From Anaerolineaceae bacterium (lineage in GTDB: Bacteria; Chloroflexota; Anaerolineae; Anaerolineales; Anaerolineaceae), in contig DOEX01000057.1 of the NCBI GenBank assembly GCA_003532515.1, positions 308 through 8,758 on the forward strand: a stretch of 8,451 bases of DNA, read 5' to 3'. Each line of letters begins with the position of its first letter. Within the stretch, counting starts at the first letter, position 1. A program made the position numbers and the translations under genes. The notes beneath the pieces were generated by a model. The model saw only the letters and a program-made list of their open reading frames with translations. It was not told the DNA's origin and did not search any database. Positions 1-6,315 of the stretch are shown piece after piece.

Positions 1-803
1 GTGGTCTGCTGCAGGGTGGTTATTCTTCACCGCAATGGCTGTTGGCTGAGCCTATCCTTGGTGTTGGTATCGATGACATCACCGGTATCGTGGACGATTT
101 TGCTTCCGCTGATAGCCGTGAAACCCTCATTGCCAATCCTCCTGAGAAGCTTGTTGCAGCCTGCGAAACTGTTTACTCTCATTTCTCCACTGATGATGCC
201 GCGAATACCGTCACCATCACCCTTGCACAAGGCTGGGGCCCCTGGTTGGCCACCATTGCCCAGGGTTGGGGTTCCATTATGGACAAGGAATGGGTTGTTG
301 AAAACGGCGGTTGGAATGGCGAATGCGATACCTGGCAGAATACCTATGGTATGGTCTCCGCTGACAATCCCTTCAGTGCTATCACAAATGGTACCGGCGC
401 CTACAAGTTGGATCATTGGACTCCCGGTGAGGAAATTGTTATGACCGCCTTCGAAGGCTATTGGGGCGAGCCCGCTAAGACCGAACGTGTCGCGATCAAG
501 ATCGTACCTGAATTTGGTACCCGCTTTGCGATGCTTCAGGCTCAGGAAGCCGACATTATCGATGTCGATACCGCCATGCGCCCACAGGTGGATCAGCTGG
601 TTGGTGAGATTGCGATTTATAACGCAGAGACCAACGCTTATGACGATCCTATTCCTGTCTGCGCTGTTGATACTTCCCTGCTCGGCTTGGAACGCTTCAG
701 CACCGAAGGCTGTACTGATGGTAATGGTCAGCCCCTGCGACTGTATTTTGGACGCCCTGCTCTGCAACAAGATGTTTTGATCTTCAACTTCTTTGTCGAG
801 TAA
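1..803 (+). CDS. Family 5 ABC solute-binding protein (peptide/nickel type), 5' partial and apparently C-terminally truncated
   Basis: The reading frame is open from base 3 (GGT CTG CTG CAG) to a TAA at 801-803, giving 266 residues; the start lies before the window. It matches the extracytoplasmic binding component of peptide/opine/nickel ABC importers (SBP_bac_5). Seen in the sequence: QGGYSSPQWLLAEP near the window start, NGTGAYKLDHWTPGEEIV (the family's GTGPYKL..W.PG signature), a YWGEPAKTERVAIKIV segment and TRFAMLQAQEADI, the usual MLQAGDAD block. All lie in the middle of a typical protein. In relatives, the segment equivalent to LIFNFFVE continues into about 250 further residues (..G.G..LDGNGIP..HVRKAF..), which are absent: the frame stops and hairpins follow. 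The two permease genes downstream on the same strand support the importer role. Possible readings are a deletion allele, a pseudogene or an assembly collapse. Family call secure; truncation is inferred from remembered relatives. Confidence 0.85.
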   Translation, partial: GLLQGGYSSPQWLLAEPILGVGIDDITGIVDDFASADSRETLIANPPEKLVAACETVYSHFSTDDAANTVTITLAQGWGPWLATIAQGWGSIMDKEWVVENGGWNGECDTWQNTYGMVSADNPFSAITNGTGAYKLDHWTPGEEIVMTAFEGYWGEPAKTERVAIKIVPEFGTRFAMLQAQEADIIDVDTAMRPQVDQLVGEIAIYNAETNAYDDPIPVCAVDTSLLGLERFSTEGCTDGNGQPLRLYFGRPALQQDVLIFNFFVE

Positions 804-822
804 TCTGTAATTTAGACCCGAA

Positions 823-874
823 CTGCGGGAGCCCCCACGGGCTCCCGCAGATCCGAAGTCATTTTTACTTCGGA
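823..874 (+). promoter_or_regulatory. Two tandem stem-loops between the binding-protein and permease genes
   Basis: A perfect 12-bp GC-rich stem pairs 823-834 with 839-850 (arm CTGCGGGAGCCC, loop CCAC). Directly after it, an 8-bp stem pairs 852-859 with 867-874 (arm TCCGAAGT, loop CATTTTT). Neither is followed by a run of T, so they are not classic intrinsic terminators. In importer operons such hairpins often protect the binding-protein mRNA from 3' exonucleases or attenuate the permease genes, so that more binding protein than permease is made. That role is inferred from position. Confidence 0.6.
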
Positions 875-932
875 ATGAGTTGAACACTTTTTCTGCCTGT
901 TCCGAAGGCAAAATGAACTGTGAGGAAACTTT

Positions 933-1997
933 ATGACCAACTACATCATTCGTCGTTTGCTGATGGTGCCAATATTGTTGATCGGAGTCACATTGATCAT
1001 TTTTGGCATGCTGCAATTGTTAGGACCGGTAGAGAGATCAGCACTTTATGTCAAGGATTTTCCGAAAAATGACAAGCAGATCCAGGGCATTATCACAAGA
1101 TATGGTCTGGATAAACCTTTCCTGACACAATACGGAATCTGGCTCTTTGGAGTAAAAGACCCTGTTTCCGGAGAACGTGAGGGTGGTATTCTGTATGGAG
1201 ATTTTGGATACTCCCGCACCGCCTCCCAGGATGTGATTGATATCGTTAAGAACCGATTCCCTAATACGGTAGACCTGGCACTTTGGACGGTTTATCCGAT
1301 GCTCTCAGTTGGTATCTGGCTGGGTGTGAAAGCTGCGGTGAACCAAAACAAATTTATAGACCAGGCAGCCAGGGTGTACAGCATCATTGGCACATCCTTC
1401 CCGACCTTTGTGTTTGGTTTGTTGCTGCTGATGCTCCTCTACGCTGGTCCGCAATACTTCATGCCAGGCAAAATGTCGGATTGGGTCAGTCAAATCATTT
1501 TTGCAGGCGAATTTAAACAATACACGCATTTGCTCTCCATCGATGCCTTGCTCAACCTGCGCTTTGATATCTTTTGGGACGCTCTCAGGCACATGATCAT
1601 GCCTATCCTTACACTATCTTATATCAACTGGGCAACCTATGTGCGTGTGACACGCTCATCCATGCTTGAAACACTGCGCATGGACTATGTAACTACTGCG
1701 CGAGCCAAGGGTTTGAGTGAGCAAACCGTTATTAATCAACACGCCCGACCTAATGCGATGCTTCCAATCGTAACCATGGCTGGCTCCAGCATTGTAGGTT
1801 TGCTGGGTGGTGTTGTGATCACTGAAACGGTTTTTAATTACCCTGGAATCGGTAAGGCAGCAGCTGACGCGGCTGCAAACCTGGATGTCGTCACAGTGCT
1901 TGGTTTGGCAATTTTCAGTGGTTCCATTCTGATTGTTTCAAACCTGATCGTGGACGTAGTCTACGCATTTATTGACCCCAGAGTCCGTCTTGCATAA
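933..1997 (+). CDS. dppB: ABC importer inner-membrane permease, DppB/OppB type
   Basis: A 354-residue integral membrane protein, one half of the permease pore of a peptide/nickel-type ABC importer. It opens with the family's N-terminus (MTNYIIRRLLMVPILLIGVT), a first helix at about 9-30. Further hydrophobic segments lie near 115-135, 150-172, 218-240, 280-300 and 322-346. The cytoplasmic EAA loop that docks onto the ATPase is at residues 251-280 (TARAKGLSEQTVINQ...RPNAMLP), with the conserved Gly260 and LP277-278. The ending DVVYAFIDPRVRLA is also typical (D-Y---DPR). Length is slightly above the usual 310-340, owing to an extracytoplasmic stretch after helix 1 (31-110). The ATG at 933 is preceded by GAGGAAA at 922-928. 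Substrate cannot be told from sequence; the symbol names the family rather than a proven dipeptide specificity. Confidence 0.93.
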   Translation: MTNYIIRRLLMVPILLIGVTLIIFGMLQLLGPVERSALYVKDFPKNDKQIQGIITRYGLDKPFLTQYGIWLFGVKDPVSGEREGGILYGDFGYSRTASQDVIDIVKNRFPNTVDLALWTVYPMLSVGIWLGVKAAVNQNKFIDQAARVYSIIGTSFPTFVFGLLLLMLLYAGPQYFMPGKMSDWVSQIIFAGEFKQYTHLLSIDALLNLRFDIFWDALRHMIMPILTLSYINWATYVRVTRSSMLETLRMDYVTTARAKGLSEQTVINQHARPNAMLPIVTMAGSSIVGLLGGVVITETVFNYPGIGKAAADAAANLDVVTVLGLAIFSGSILIVSNLIVDVVYAFIDPRVRLA

Positions 1998-2006
1998 GGA
2001 GCCCAG

Positions 2007-3053
2007 ATGACTGAACAACCTGAATTGATCCCAACTGGTGACAACCGCATGCTTGATGAGGTAGTGAGTGATCGAAAGATCACCTGGCTGGAAAGATCGC
2101 TTGGTACTGATAACTATCGTATCGTCAAAGGTTTATTCAAGACCCCGGCGTCGATTGTCGGCTTCATCTTGATCTTGATCTTTGTTCTCGTGGCAGTTTT
2201 TGCACCAGTAATAATGCCTCCAGTGGATAAAGACCCTTATAAAATGCCTCGCGATGGCTATAGCGGTGAGCCCAGAGGTCCAGGGGCCGAGTGGAACCGC
2301 AAGGTTCCTGATATGCCTTTCTGGTATGAACCTCTGACCGGAAAAACTGAGATGACCCACGTTTTAGGAACTACGCAGGGACAATATGACATTTTGTATG
2401 GCATTGTTTGGGGAACCCGCACTGCTTTTAAAACTGGTTTGCTTGTAGTAGCGGTGACAGTAATCATAGGTGTGGTGTTAGGGTCCATCGCTGCCTATTA
2501 TGGCGGTTGGGTGGATAATGTCATCATGAGGATAACGGATATTTTCATGACACTTCCTTACATCATGATGGCGTTGATTTTCTCGGCAGTTCTTACACCA
2601 ATTCTCGGGCGTAGTTTGTGGCCACCGCTCATCGCAATGATATCCTTTGGATGGATGGGTTACGCGCGTGTTATCCGTTCAGATATTCTCTCCATTAAGG
2701 AACGTGACTTTGTTCTGGCAGCCAAGGTATCTGGTGTCAAGAAGAACCGCATCTTGTTCAAACACGTCTTGCCTAATGCCATCTTCCCCACAATGGTGCT
2801 GGCGAGTCTTGGAATTGGCGATGTTGTTTTGGGCTTTGCCGCGCTGTCTTTCCTCGGCATTGGCACCGAAGTCGGTTATGCCGACTGGGGGCAGATCCTT
2901 AGTTTTGCACGAAACTGGATTACTAATCTGGATCGCTATAGCTATATAGTACTGTACCCTGGTCTGACGCTCACTTTGTTTGTGATGGGCTGGAACCTGG
3001 TAGGCGACGCTATGCGTGACGTACTCGACCCGCGCATGAGAGGCAAGTCGTAA
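2007..3053 (+). CDS. dppC: ABC importer inner-membrane permease, DppC/OppC type
   Basis: A 348-residue membrane protein, the second permease subunit, pairing with the DppB-type protein encoded 9 bases upstream. The AAGGAG ribosome binding site (1996-2001) overlaps the upstream TAA stop, which suggests coupled translation. Residues 1-45 are a hydrophilic cytoplasmic N-terminus; helix 1 is at about 48-70; an extracytoplasmic segment (71-128) ends in HVLGTTQGQYDILYGIVWGTR, equivalent to the LGTD..GRD..S..I.GAR motif of OppC proteins. Further helices lie near 142-165, 180-200, 205-220, 262-285 and 312-335. The EAA loop is at 233-261 (RDFVLAAKVSGVKKNRILF, then LPNAIFP). The ending NLVGDAMRDVLDPRMRG is the family signature. 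The acidic DVLGTD-like motif is altered to LGTTQGQYD, a mild divergence. No ATPase gene follows; a terminator closes the unit. Confidence 0.94.
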   Translation: MTEQPELIPTGDNRMLDEVVSDRKITWLERSLGTDNYRIVKGLFKTPASIVGFILILIFVLVAVFAPVIMPPVDKDPYKMPRDGYSGEPRGPGAEWNRKVPDMPFWYEPLTGKTEMTHVLGTTQGQYDILYGIVWGTRTAFKTGLLVVAVTVIIGVVLGSIAAYYGGWVDNVIMRITDIFMTLPYIMMALIFSAVLTPILGRSLWPPLIAMISFGWMGYARVIRSDILSIKERDFVLAAKVSGVKKNRILFKHVLPNAIFPTMVLASLGIGDVVLGFAALSFLGIGTEVGYADWGQILSFARNWITNLDRYSYIVLYPGLTLTLFVMGWNLVGDAMRDVLDPRMRGKS

Positions 3054-3087
3054 TCAGGTAAGTCGACAGATTTGTTTTCGTAATCAG

Positions 3088-3119
3088 ACGGAAGGATTTT
3101 TGAGTCCTTCCGTTTTTTT
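3088..3119 (+). terminator. Intrinsic terminator of the importer operon
   Basis: A perfect 9-bp stem pairs 3088-3096 (ACGGAAGGA) with 3105-3113 (TCCTTCCGT) across an 8-base loop, and is followed at once by a T run ending at 3119. It lies 34 bases after the DppC-type stop codon. Stem, spacing and T tract all fit a factor-independent terminator on the plus strand. Confidence 0.92.
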
Positions 3120-3123
3120 ATTT

Positions 3124-3171
3124 CATCCGTACGGATGGGTCGCTATTGCACTGAAAGAGTCAGTCCATCCG
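3124..3171. repeat. Nested and competing inverted repeats downstream of the operon terminator
   Basis: A perfect 14-bp palindrome (CATCCGTACGGATG) spans 3124-3137. Its right arm can instead pair over a longer distance: CGGATGG at 3132-3138 with CCATCCG at 3165-3171. Inside that outer pair is a 5-bp hairpin, ACTGA 3150-3154 with TCAGT 3160-3164. The two outer foldings exclude each other. No gene or T run is attached. This could be a small palindromic repeat, a remnant of a structured leader, or coincidence. Confidence 0.4.
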
Positions 3172-3193
3172 CTGCGCTGGTGTCATTAAGCAG

Positions 3194-3367
3194 TCATGGG
3201 AGGAGCAAGCCCCTCCTGTACAATAAGCTGATGGTAGTTTGCTTATCACCATTTGGTCCGAGCAAACTGAAAATCTCACCTTCCTGGATATCAAAGGAGA
3301 CATCGTCTACAGCTGTGAGATCTCCAAACTTGCGGACGAGGTTATTAGCTTGTAATATGGAAGTCAT
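3194..3367 (-). pseudogene. 5' remnant of an ABC transporter ATPase gene (ABC-2/DrrA-like), cut after Walker A
   Basis: On the minus strand an ATG at 3367-3365 opens 57 codons to TGA at 3196-3194. The protein begins MTSILQANNLVRKFGDLTAV and continues DDVSFDIQEGEIFSLLGPNG, unmistakably the start of an ABC ATPase: an A-loop region with V-KFGDL-AVD, the -V-F-I--GEI--LLGPNG strand, then Walker A. The expected GPNGAGKTT reads GPNGDKQTT, so the P-loop lysine is Gln and its preceding Gly is Lys; ATP binding should be lost. After TTIS homology ends in LLYRRGLLLP. Q-loop, signature (LSGGQ), Walker B and H-loop are all missing from the roughly 240-330 residues expected. GGAG at 3379-3376 lies 8 bases before the ATG. 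The EIF-LLGPNG form suggests a drug/ABC-2 exporter ATPase rather than the missing Dpp ATPase. It is a decayed gene or, less likely, a small expressed peptide. Confidence 0.8.
3199..3216. repeat. Short GC-rich palindrome at the break of the ATPase remnant
   Basis: GGAGG at 3199-3203 pairs with CCTCC at 3212-3216, with two further G-C pairs inside across one A-C mismatch. It sits exactly where homology to ABC ATPases ends. The look is that of small extragenic palindromes, but only one copy is visible here, so its repetitive nature is not shown. Confidence 0.35.
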
Positions 3368-3526
3368 AGATATTTCTCCAGAACGAATTAATACAACTAG
3401 TTAAATCAGTTAAAGTCAAAAAGACAACACAACAAGCGGTCTTTTCACAAAAGATCATGGGCAATAAATATAAGTAAAGAGGTTTACTCTGTCGAAAGCA
3501 ACATCCGATCGAAAAAAATCCAGGTA
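3368..3526. other. Intergenic stretch between the ATPase remnant and the LCP gene, with weak terminator-like hairpins
   Basis: No coding region is visible. Two weak hairpins could end transcription of the minus-strand LCP operon: AGTAAA/TTTACT at 3473-3488 followed on the minus strand by an AT-rich run, and AAAAGAC 3419-3425 with GTCTTTT 3439-3445, followed by a short T run that overlaps the remnant's -35 box. Neither is GC-rich, so the true terminator is uncertain and read-through into the remnant is possible. Confidence 0.35.
3391..3419 (-). promoter_or_regulatory. Sigma-70-like promoter of the ATPase remnant
   Basis: On the minus strand TTGACT (3419-3414) and TTGTAT (3396-3391) are separated by exactly 17 bases. 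The expected start of transcription near 3384 gives a leader of under 20 bases before the ATG at 3367, containing the GGAG site. The fit with the remnant's start codon makes it more convincing than its sequence alone. Confidence 0.5.
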
Positions 3527-4561
3527 TTACTCGTTGCGATAGAGGGCTTCGTTGAGCATATCCGAAATGGCGTAATAGTTCGGCATCAAAACCCAGGCAC
3601 CTTCGTATGTGATCCAGTTGGTTACCATCTCGTTGCTGACCGAGAATCGTCGAATATTCTCGGTATTCATCAAGGGCTTTGCCATTGGCAGAAGAGATAA
3701 GACCTGGGTGAGGGGAATGTCGGTATCAATATATTCACGATATAACCCATACAATTCGGGTACTTTAACAAGCATGTTGAGGTTGACAGCCTTTTTGAAA
3801 ATTGCCATCACCACTTCCTGTGCCCGCCGATTGCGGTCGAAATCGGAGGTGGTCATTCGCGAGCGTGAATACCAAAGAGCAGTACCTCCGTCCATGTGCA
3901 GCTCTCCCGGCTCGATCACACACCAGCCGCTTGGGTCAATCTGACAGCTGTCCTGCAGCTCTTCACTGACGGTTACATCGATTCCTCCGATGCTGTTGAC
4001 CACATCTTTGAACCCGTTGTAGTTGACCATCATGTAATATTCAGGACGAAAGCCAAAATTGACTTCAAAAGTGCTCTGCAGTAACGGAAAACCACCAAGT
4101 TGCCAAACTGTGTTGATCCGGTTGGACCAGTAACCGGGTATTGTGACATAAAGGTCCCGCGGAAAGGAAATTAGCGAGGCAGTCTGATGTTTTGGGTTGA
4201 TTGAGAGCATCATGATCACATCCGTGCGGAAATTGTTTGCTCCAAAGTCGTCTGCTCCAAGCATAAGAATATTGACCTGGTTTTCTGGCAGTTCGCCCTC
4301 TGGGATTATCGGCACGGGTGTCGGGGTGAACATGGGCTGGGGGATGAGTTCTATGCTGCCATCTTCAAGAATGTTTGCAAAAGAATTGGGTTGGAAAGGC
4401 GTTTTAGTACGTTCCATACCACTGAGGCTGATGTACCAGGGTGCGCTCTCAGAATGTGCCATAGCTGTTATGACGACACTTCCCAAAATGACTCCAATGA
4501 ATGACATGCAAAGGATAAAAATGACAGTTAACGTGAGAGATTGATGTTTGGTAAATCGCAT
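3527..4561 (-). CDS. LytR-CpsA-Psr (LCP) family cell-wall glycopolymer transferase
   Basis: A 344-residue membrane-anchored protein. LCP enzymes move lipid-linked glycopolymers onto peptidoglycan outside the membrane. Residues 9-33 form one membrane helix; 78-90 (FTPTPVPIIPEGE) is a Pro/Thr linker; the LCP domain spans about 95-260. Family motifs are present in order: NILMLGADD (97-105), FRTDVIMMLSINP (111-123) with Arg112 and Asp114, SFPRDLYV (132-139) with Arg135 and Asp136, NRIN (147-150), a GFKDVVNSIGGIDV segment (183-196), and LWYSRSRMTTSDFDRNRRAQE (229-249) with Arg233 and Arg235, which in the family bind the pyrophosphate. All expected charged residues are kept, so it should be active. 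An insert at 206-214 carries two Cys that could form a disulfide. The ATG is 5 bases after the upstream gene's stop, so the two are co-transcribed and probably coupled. Which polymer it attaches cannot be told. Confidence 0.9.
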   Translation of the reverse strand: MRFTKHQSLTLTVIFILCMSFIGVILGSVVITAMAHSESAPWYISLSGMERTKTPFQPNSFANILEDGSIELIPQPMFTPTPVPIIPEGELPENQVNILMLGADDFGANNFRTDVIMMLSINPKHQTASLISFPRDLYVTIPGYWSNRINTVWQLGGFPLLQSTFEVNFGFRPEYYMMVNYNGFKDVVNSIGGIDVTVSEELQDSCQIDPSGWCVIEPGELHMDGGTALWYSRSRMTTSDFDRNRRAQEVVMAIFKKAVNLNMLVKVPELYGLYREYIDTDIPLTQVLSLLPMAKPLMNTENIRRFSVSNEMVTNWITYEGAWVLMPNYYAISDMLNEALYRNE

Positions 4562-4566
4562 AAATT

Positions 4567-6189
4567 TCAGCCTGTACTTTCTTCGGCTTGTCCTGATGTC
4601 TCGTCCTGGTTGGTCAATTTTTGCAGCAACAGGCTGGCTTGATCGATGGCAGTCTTTATCTGGGCAGATTGTTCAGAATTTCTAAGGATGGTTTCTTCAA
4701 GTTGCTCTTTCTGGTATCTCAATGCGTCAACTTCAGCCATTCTTTCTTGATTTTCTTCGATTGTTTTCTGAAGTTTGTCCAGTTCCGTTTCAAGCTCTTT
4801 CTGCCGTTGAATCCACAAGTTCACTTCATCAGTCCAGTTGGCTTGAGTTTGGAATAAATCGTTGCTCAAAACCTGCAACTCCGCCTGGCTTTCTGCATAA
4901 ATTGCAGACAGATGGCTCAAGGTTGTCTCTTTTTGAAGTAATTCAGTCTGTAAATCACCAATTTGCCTGGCTTCCAATTCAAGCCGACTGGCCTTTTCAA
5001 GCACCTTTATGAGGTTATCCCTCAAACAATCCAGACGTTGAATATCTTCCAGTCCCCATTGCCTGTTCGTATATGGACTCAGCCCCAATATTGCCCACTT
5101 GAGCTGGTTGGGAGTCTCATCGAGCGGGTAAAGCAGCATGTTACCTATCTGGTTGTAACCACTGGTTTGCATCAGATAGTTCTTTTCAAATATGAGCTCC
5201 GAATCAAGATTGGAAACAATCGTTTCATGTTGGACTAACTTTCTGAACAGTTCAGGCATTTGATCGATAGCTAATTCGACTTTCTCAATATGGTCTTCAC
5301 GGATCAGGTCATAGGTGTTTATGAGGGCAGCCTGGCTGGTACCCGGATCGTATTGAACCAAACCCAACAAATCAGCCATCAAGTAGAGGCTGAGGCTGTG
5401 GGTCAGGGCTTTTTCCAGTTTATTTTGACTGGGTTGCAGACTGATTTCCAGGAAGGAATCGAGAATATTTGCTCTCAACTGACCATTTTGTTCCAGATTC
5501 ACCTGAGAAAGGTCAAGGTCAGGTTCAGGTTTACGGATCCTCTGAGCAGCAAGGCTGACCAGAAGAGGATAATAGATAACCTGGCTCAACATGACAATCG
5601 CAGGCATACTGCCAGGTGAGGGCAGGAGAAGATATAGGATGAAGCCGGCTGCGGCTATTGCCAGGACCAACCAGGTTTCAACAATGTGGTAACGATAACG
5701 AATGTAATAAATGATCGTGCTCACCAGGATGACAGCCAGGGTAAAACCAACCAGGGCATAATCCATCCAGGTGTGATTAAATTCCTGCGACGAAGCAATC
5801 GGCAGCCACCACAGGCTGAAGACCACCCCTACAAGCAGTAGAATGACAGTCAGAGAGATGGGAATCCAATTGGAGAATGTTTTTTCACGGCTATGGAATA
5901 GCGCCCATATTAACCATAAAAGGCAAACCAGGTTCAACACTCGGTGAGCAAGAGGGAAAAGAACTTTTGTGAGCTGAAAACCTTGATAGGCGAGCAAATT
6001 GAGTGTTAATAGAGCCAACTGGCTGATGAAAATGATGACTAGAGCGGTTTGAAGTGCGCCTTTAATAACCCTTGTTGACTGGTTCACAGCCAAAAGGGCA
6101 AGCCCGCTGGAAACCAGCAGCAACGCGTAGTATAAAAGTGCGTAGGGAAACACCGTTATCACCGGGTCAAACTCGAGTATGTTGATCAT
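4567..6189 (-). CDS. Seven-helix membrane protein with GAF-like region and long coiled-coil tail; no catalytic domain
   Basis: 540 residues, not assigned to a named family. Hydrophobic segments lie near 13-35, 42-68, 76-98, 108-130, 141-163, 171-190 and 195-215, giving a seven-helix N-terminal domain like those of 7TM sensor kinases. Basic QRIRK at 216-220 suggests that what follows is cytoplasmic. Residues about 240-400 alternate helix and strand with a GAF-like feel (LYLMADLLGLVQYD, NMLLYPLD, WAILGLSPYTNRQWGLEDIQRL), where membrane-linked kinases usually carry GAF. Residues 400-525 are a nearly continuous coiled coil rich in E, Q, K and L; the tail 526-540 is acidic. There is no HisKA phospho-acceptor motif and no N, G1 or G2 box, so it is not a histidine kinase. 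As first gene of an operon with an LCP transferase, it may scaffold or sense envelope state; that is inference. The ATG at 6189 has only a weak upstream AGGA. Confidence 0.75.
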   Translation of the reverse strand: MINILEFDPVITVFPYALLYYALLLVSSGLALLAVNQSTRVIKGALQTALVIIFISQLALLTLNLLAYQGFQLTKVLFPLAHRVLNLVCLLWLIWALFHSREKTFSNWIPISLTVILLLVGVVFSLWWLPIASSQEFNHTWMDYALVGFTLAVILVSTIIYYIRYRYHIVETWLVLAIAAAGFILYLLLPSPGSMPAIVMLSQVIYYPLLVSLAAQRIRKPEPDLDLSQVNLEQNGQLRANILDSFLEISLQPSQNKLEKALTHSLSLYLMADLLGLVQYDPGTSQAALINTYDLIREDHIEKVELAIDQMPELFRKLVQHETIVSNLDSELIFEKNYLMQTSGYNQIGNMLLYPLDETPNQLKWAILGLSPYTNRQWGLEDIQRLDCLRDNLIKVLEKASRLELEARQIGDLQTELLQKETTLSHLSAIYAESQAELQVLSNDLFQTQANWTDEVNLWIQRQKELETELDKLQKTIEENQERMAEVDALRYQKEQLEETILRNSEQSAQIKTAIDQASLLLQKLTNQDETSGQAEESTG

Positions 6190-6222
6190 TGGCTCGCAAT
6201 TCCTGCCTGATTATGTGCAAGA

Positions 6223-6251
6223 ATTGTACCCCCTTAGAATTGCATAAGAAA
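6223..6251 (-). promoter_or_regulatory. Possible promoter of the sensor-like/LCP operon
   Basis: On the minus strand TACAAT (6228-6223) stands 17 bases after TTTCTT (6251-6246). The -10 is good and the -35 poor. It would give a leader of roughly 27 bases before the ATG at 6189. Three copies of a GAATTG-type heptamer (6196-6202 inverted, 6221-6227, 6237-6243) surround it and could be operator half-sites. Confidence 0.28.
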
Positions 6252-6273
6252 ACATTGCTTTCTATTATTCCGG

Positions 6274-6279
6274 TATAAT
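6274..6279 (+). promoter_or_regulatory. -10 box (TATAAT) upstream of the ZIP transporter gene
   Basis: A perfect TATAAT lies 36 bases before the chosen ATG. No good -35 hexamer is found at 16-18 bases; TTGCTT at 6255-6260 is only 13 bases away. The promoter may need an activator. It shares a 126-base divergent spacer with the minus-strand operon. Confidence 0.45.
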
Positions 6280-6315
6280 TCACAAACTTAAAAAATCTTA
6301 GAATAGTTGAACAAC

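Noticed and set aside
27..1016. Long open frame of about 329 codons on the minus strand
   Set aside because: It lies opposite the binding-protein and permease genes, crosses their boundary and the hairpin spacer, and its translation shows no family motifs; a mirror of plus-strand codon bias.
3048..3087. 10-base direct repeat TCGTAATCAG around the end of the DppC-type gene
   Set aside because: Only two copies 30 bases apart, no target-site or element between them; likely a small slippage duplication.
3135..3404. 89-codon plus-strand open frame after the terminator
   Set aside because: It is the reverse of the ABC ATPase remnant, whose minus-strand translation is clearly homologous; the plus translation is low in sense and has no ribosome site.
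4621..5619. Several plus-strand open frames of 78-109 codons
   Set aside because: They are antisense to the coiled-coil and GAF-like parts of the minus-strand gene and lack start signals.
4567..6189. Histidine kinase reading of the coiled-coil protein
   Set aside because: No HisKA histidine motif and no N, G1 or G2 ATP-binding boxes in residues 400-540.
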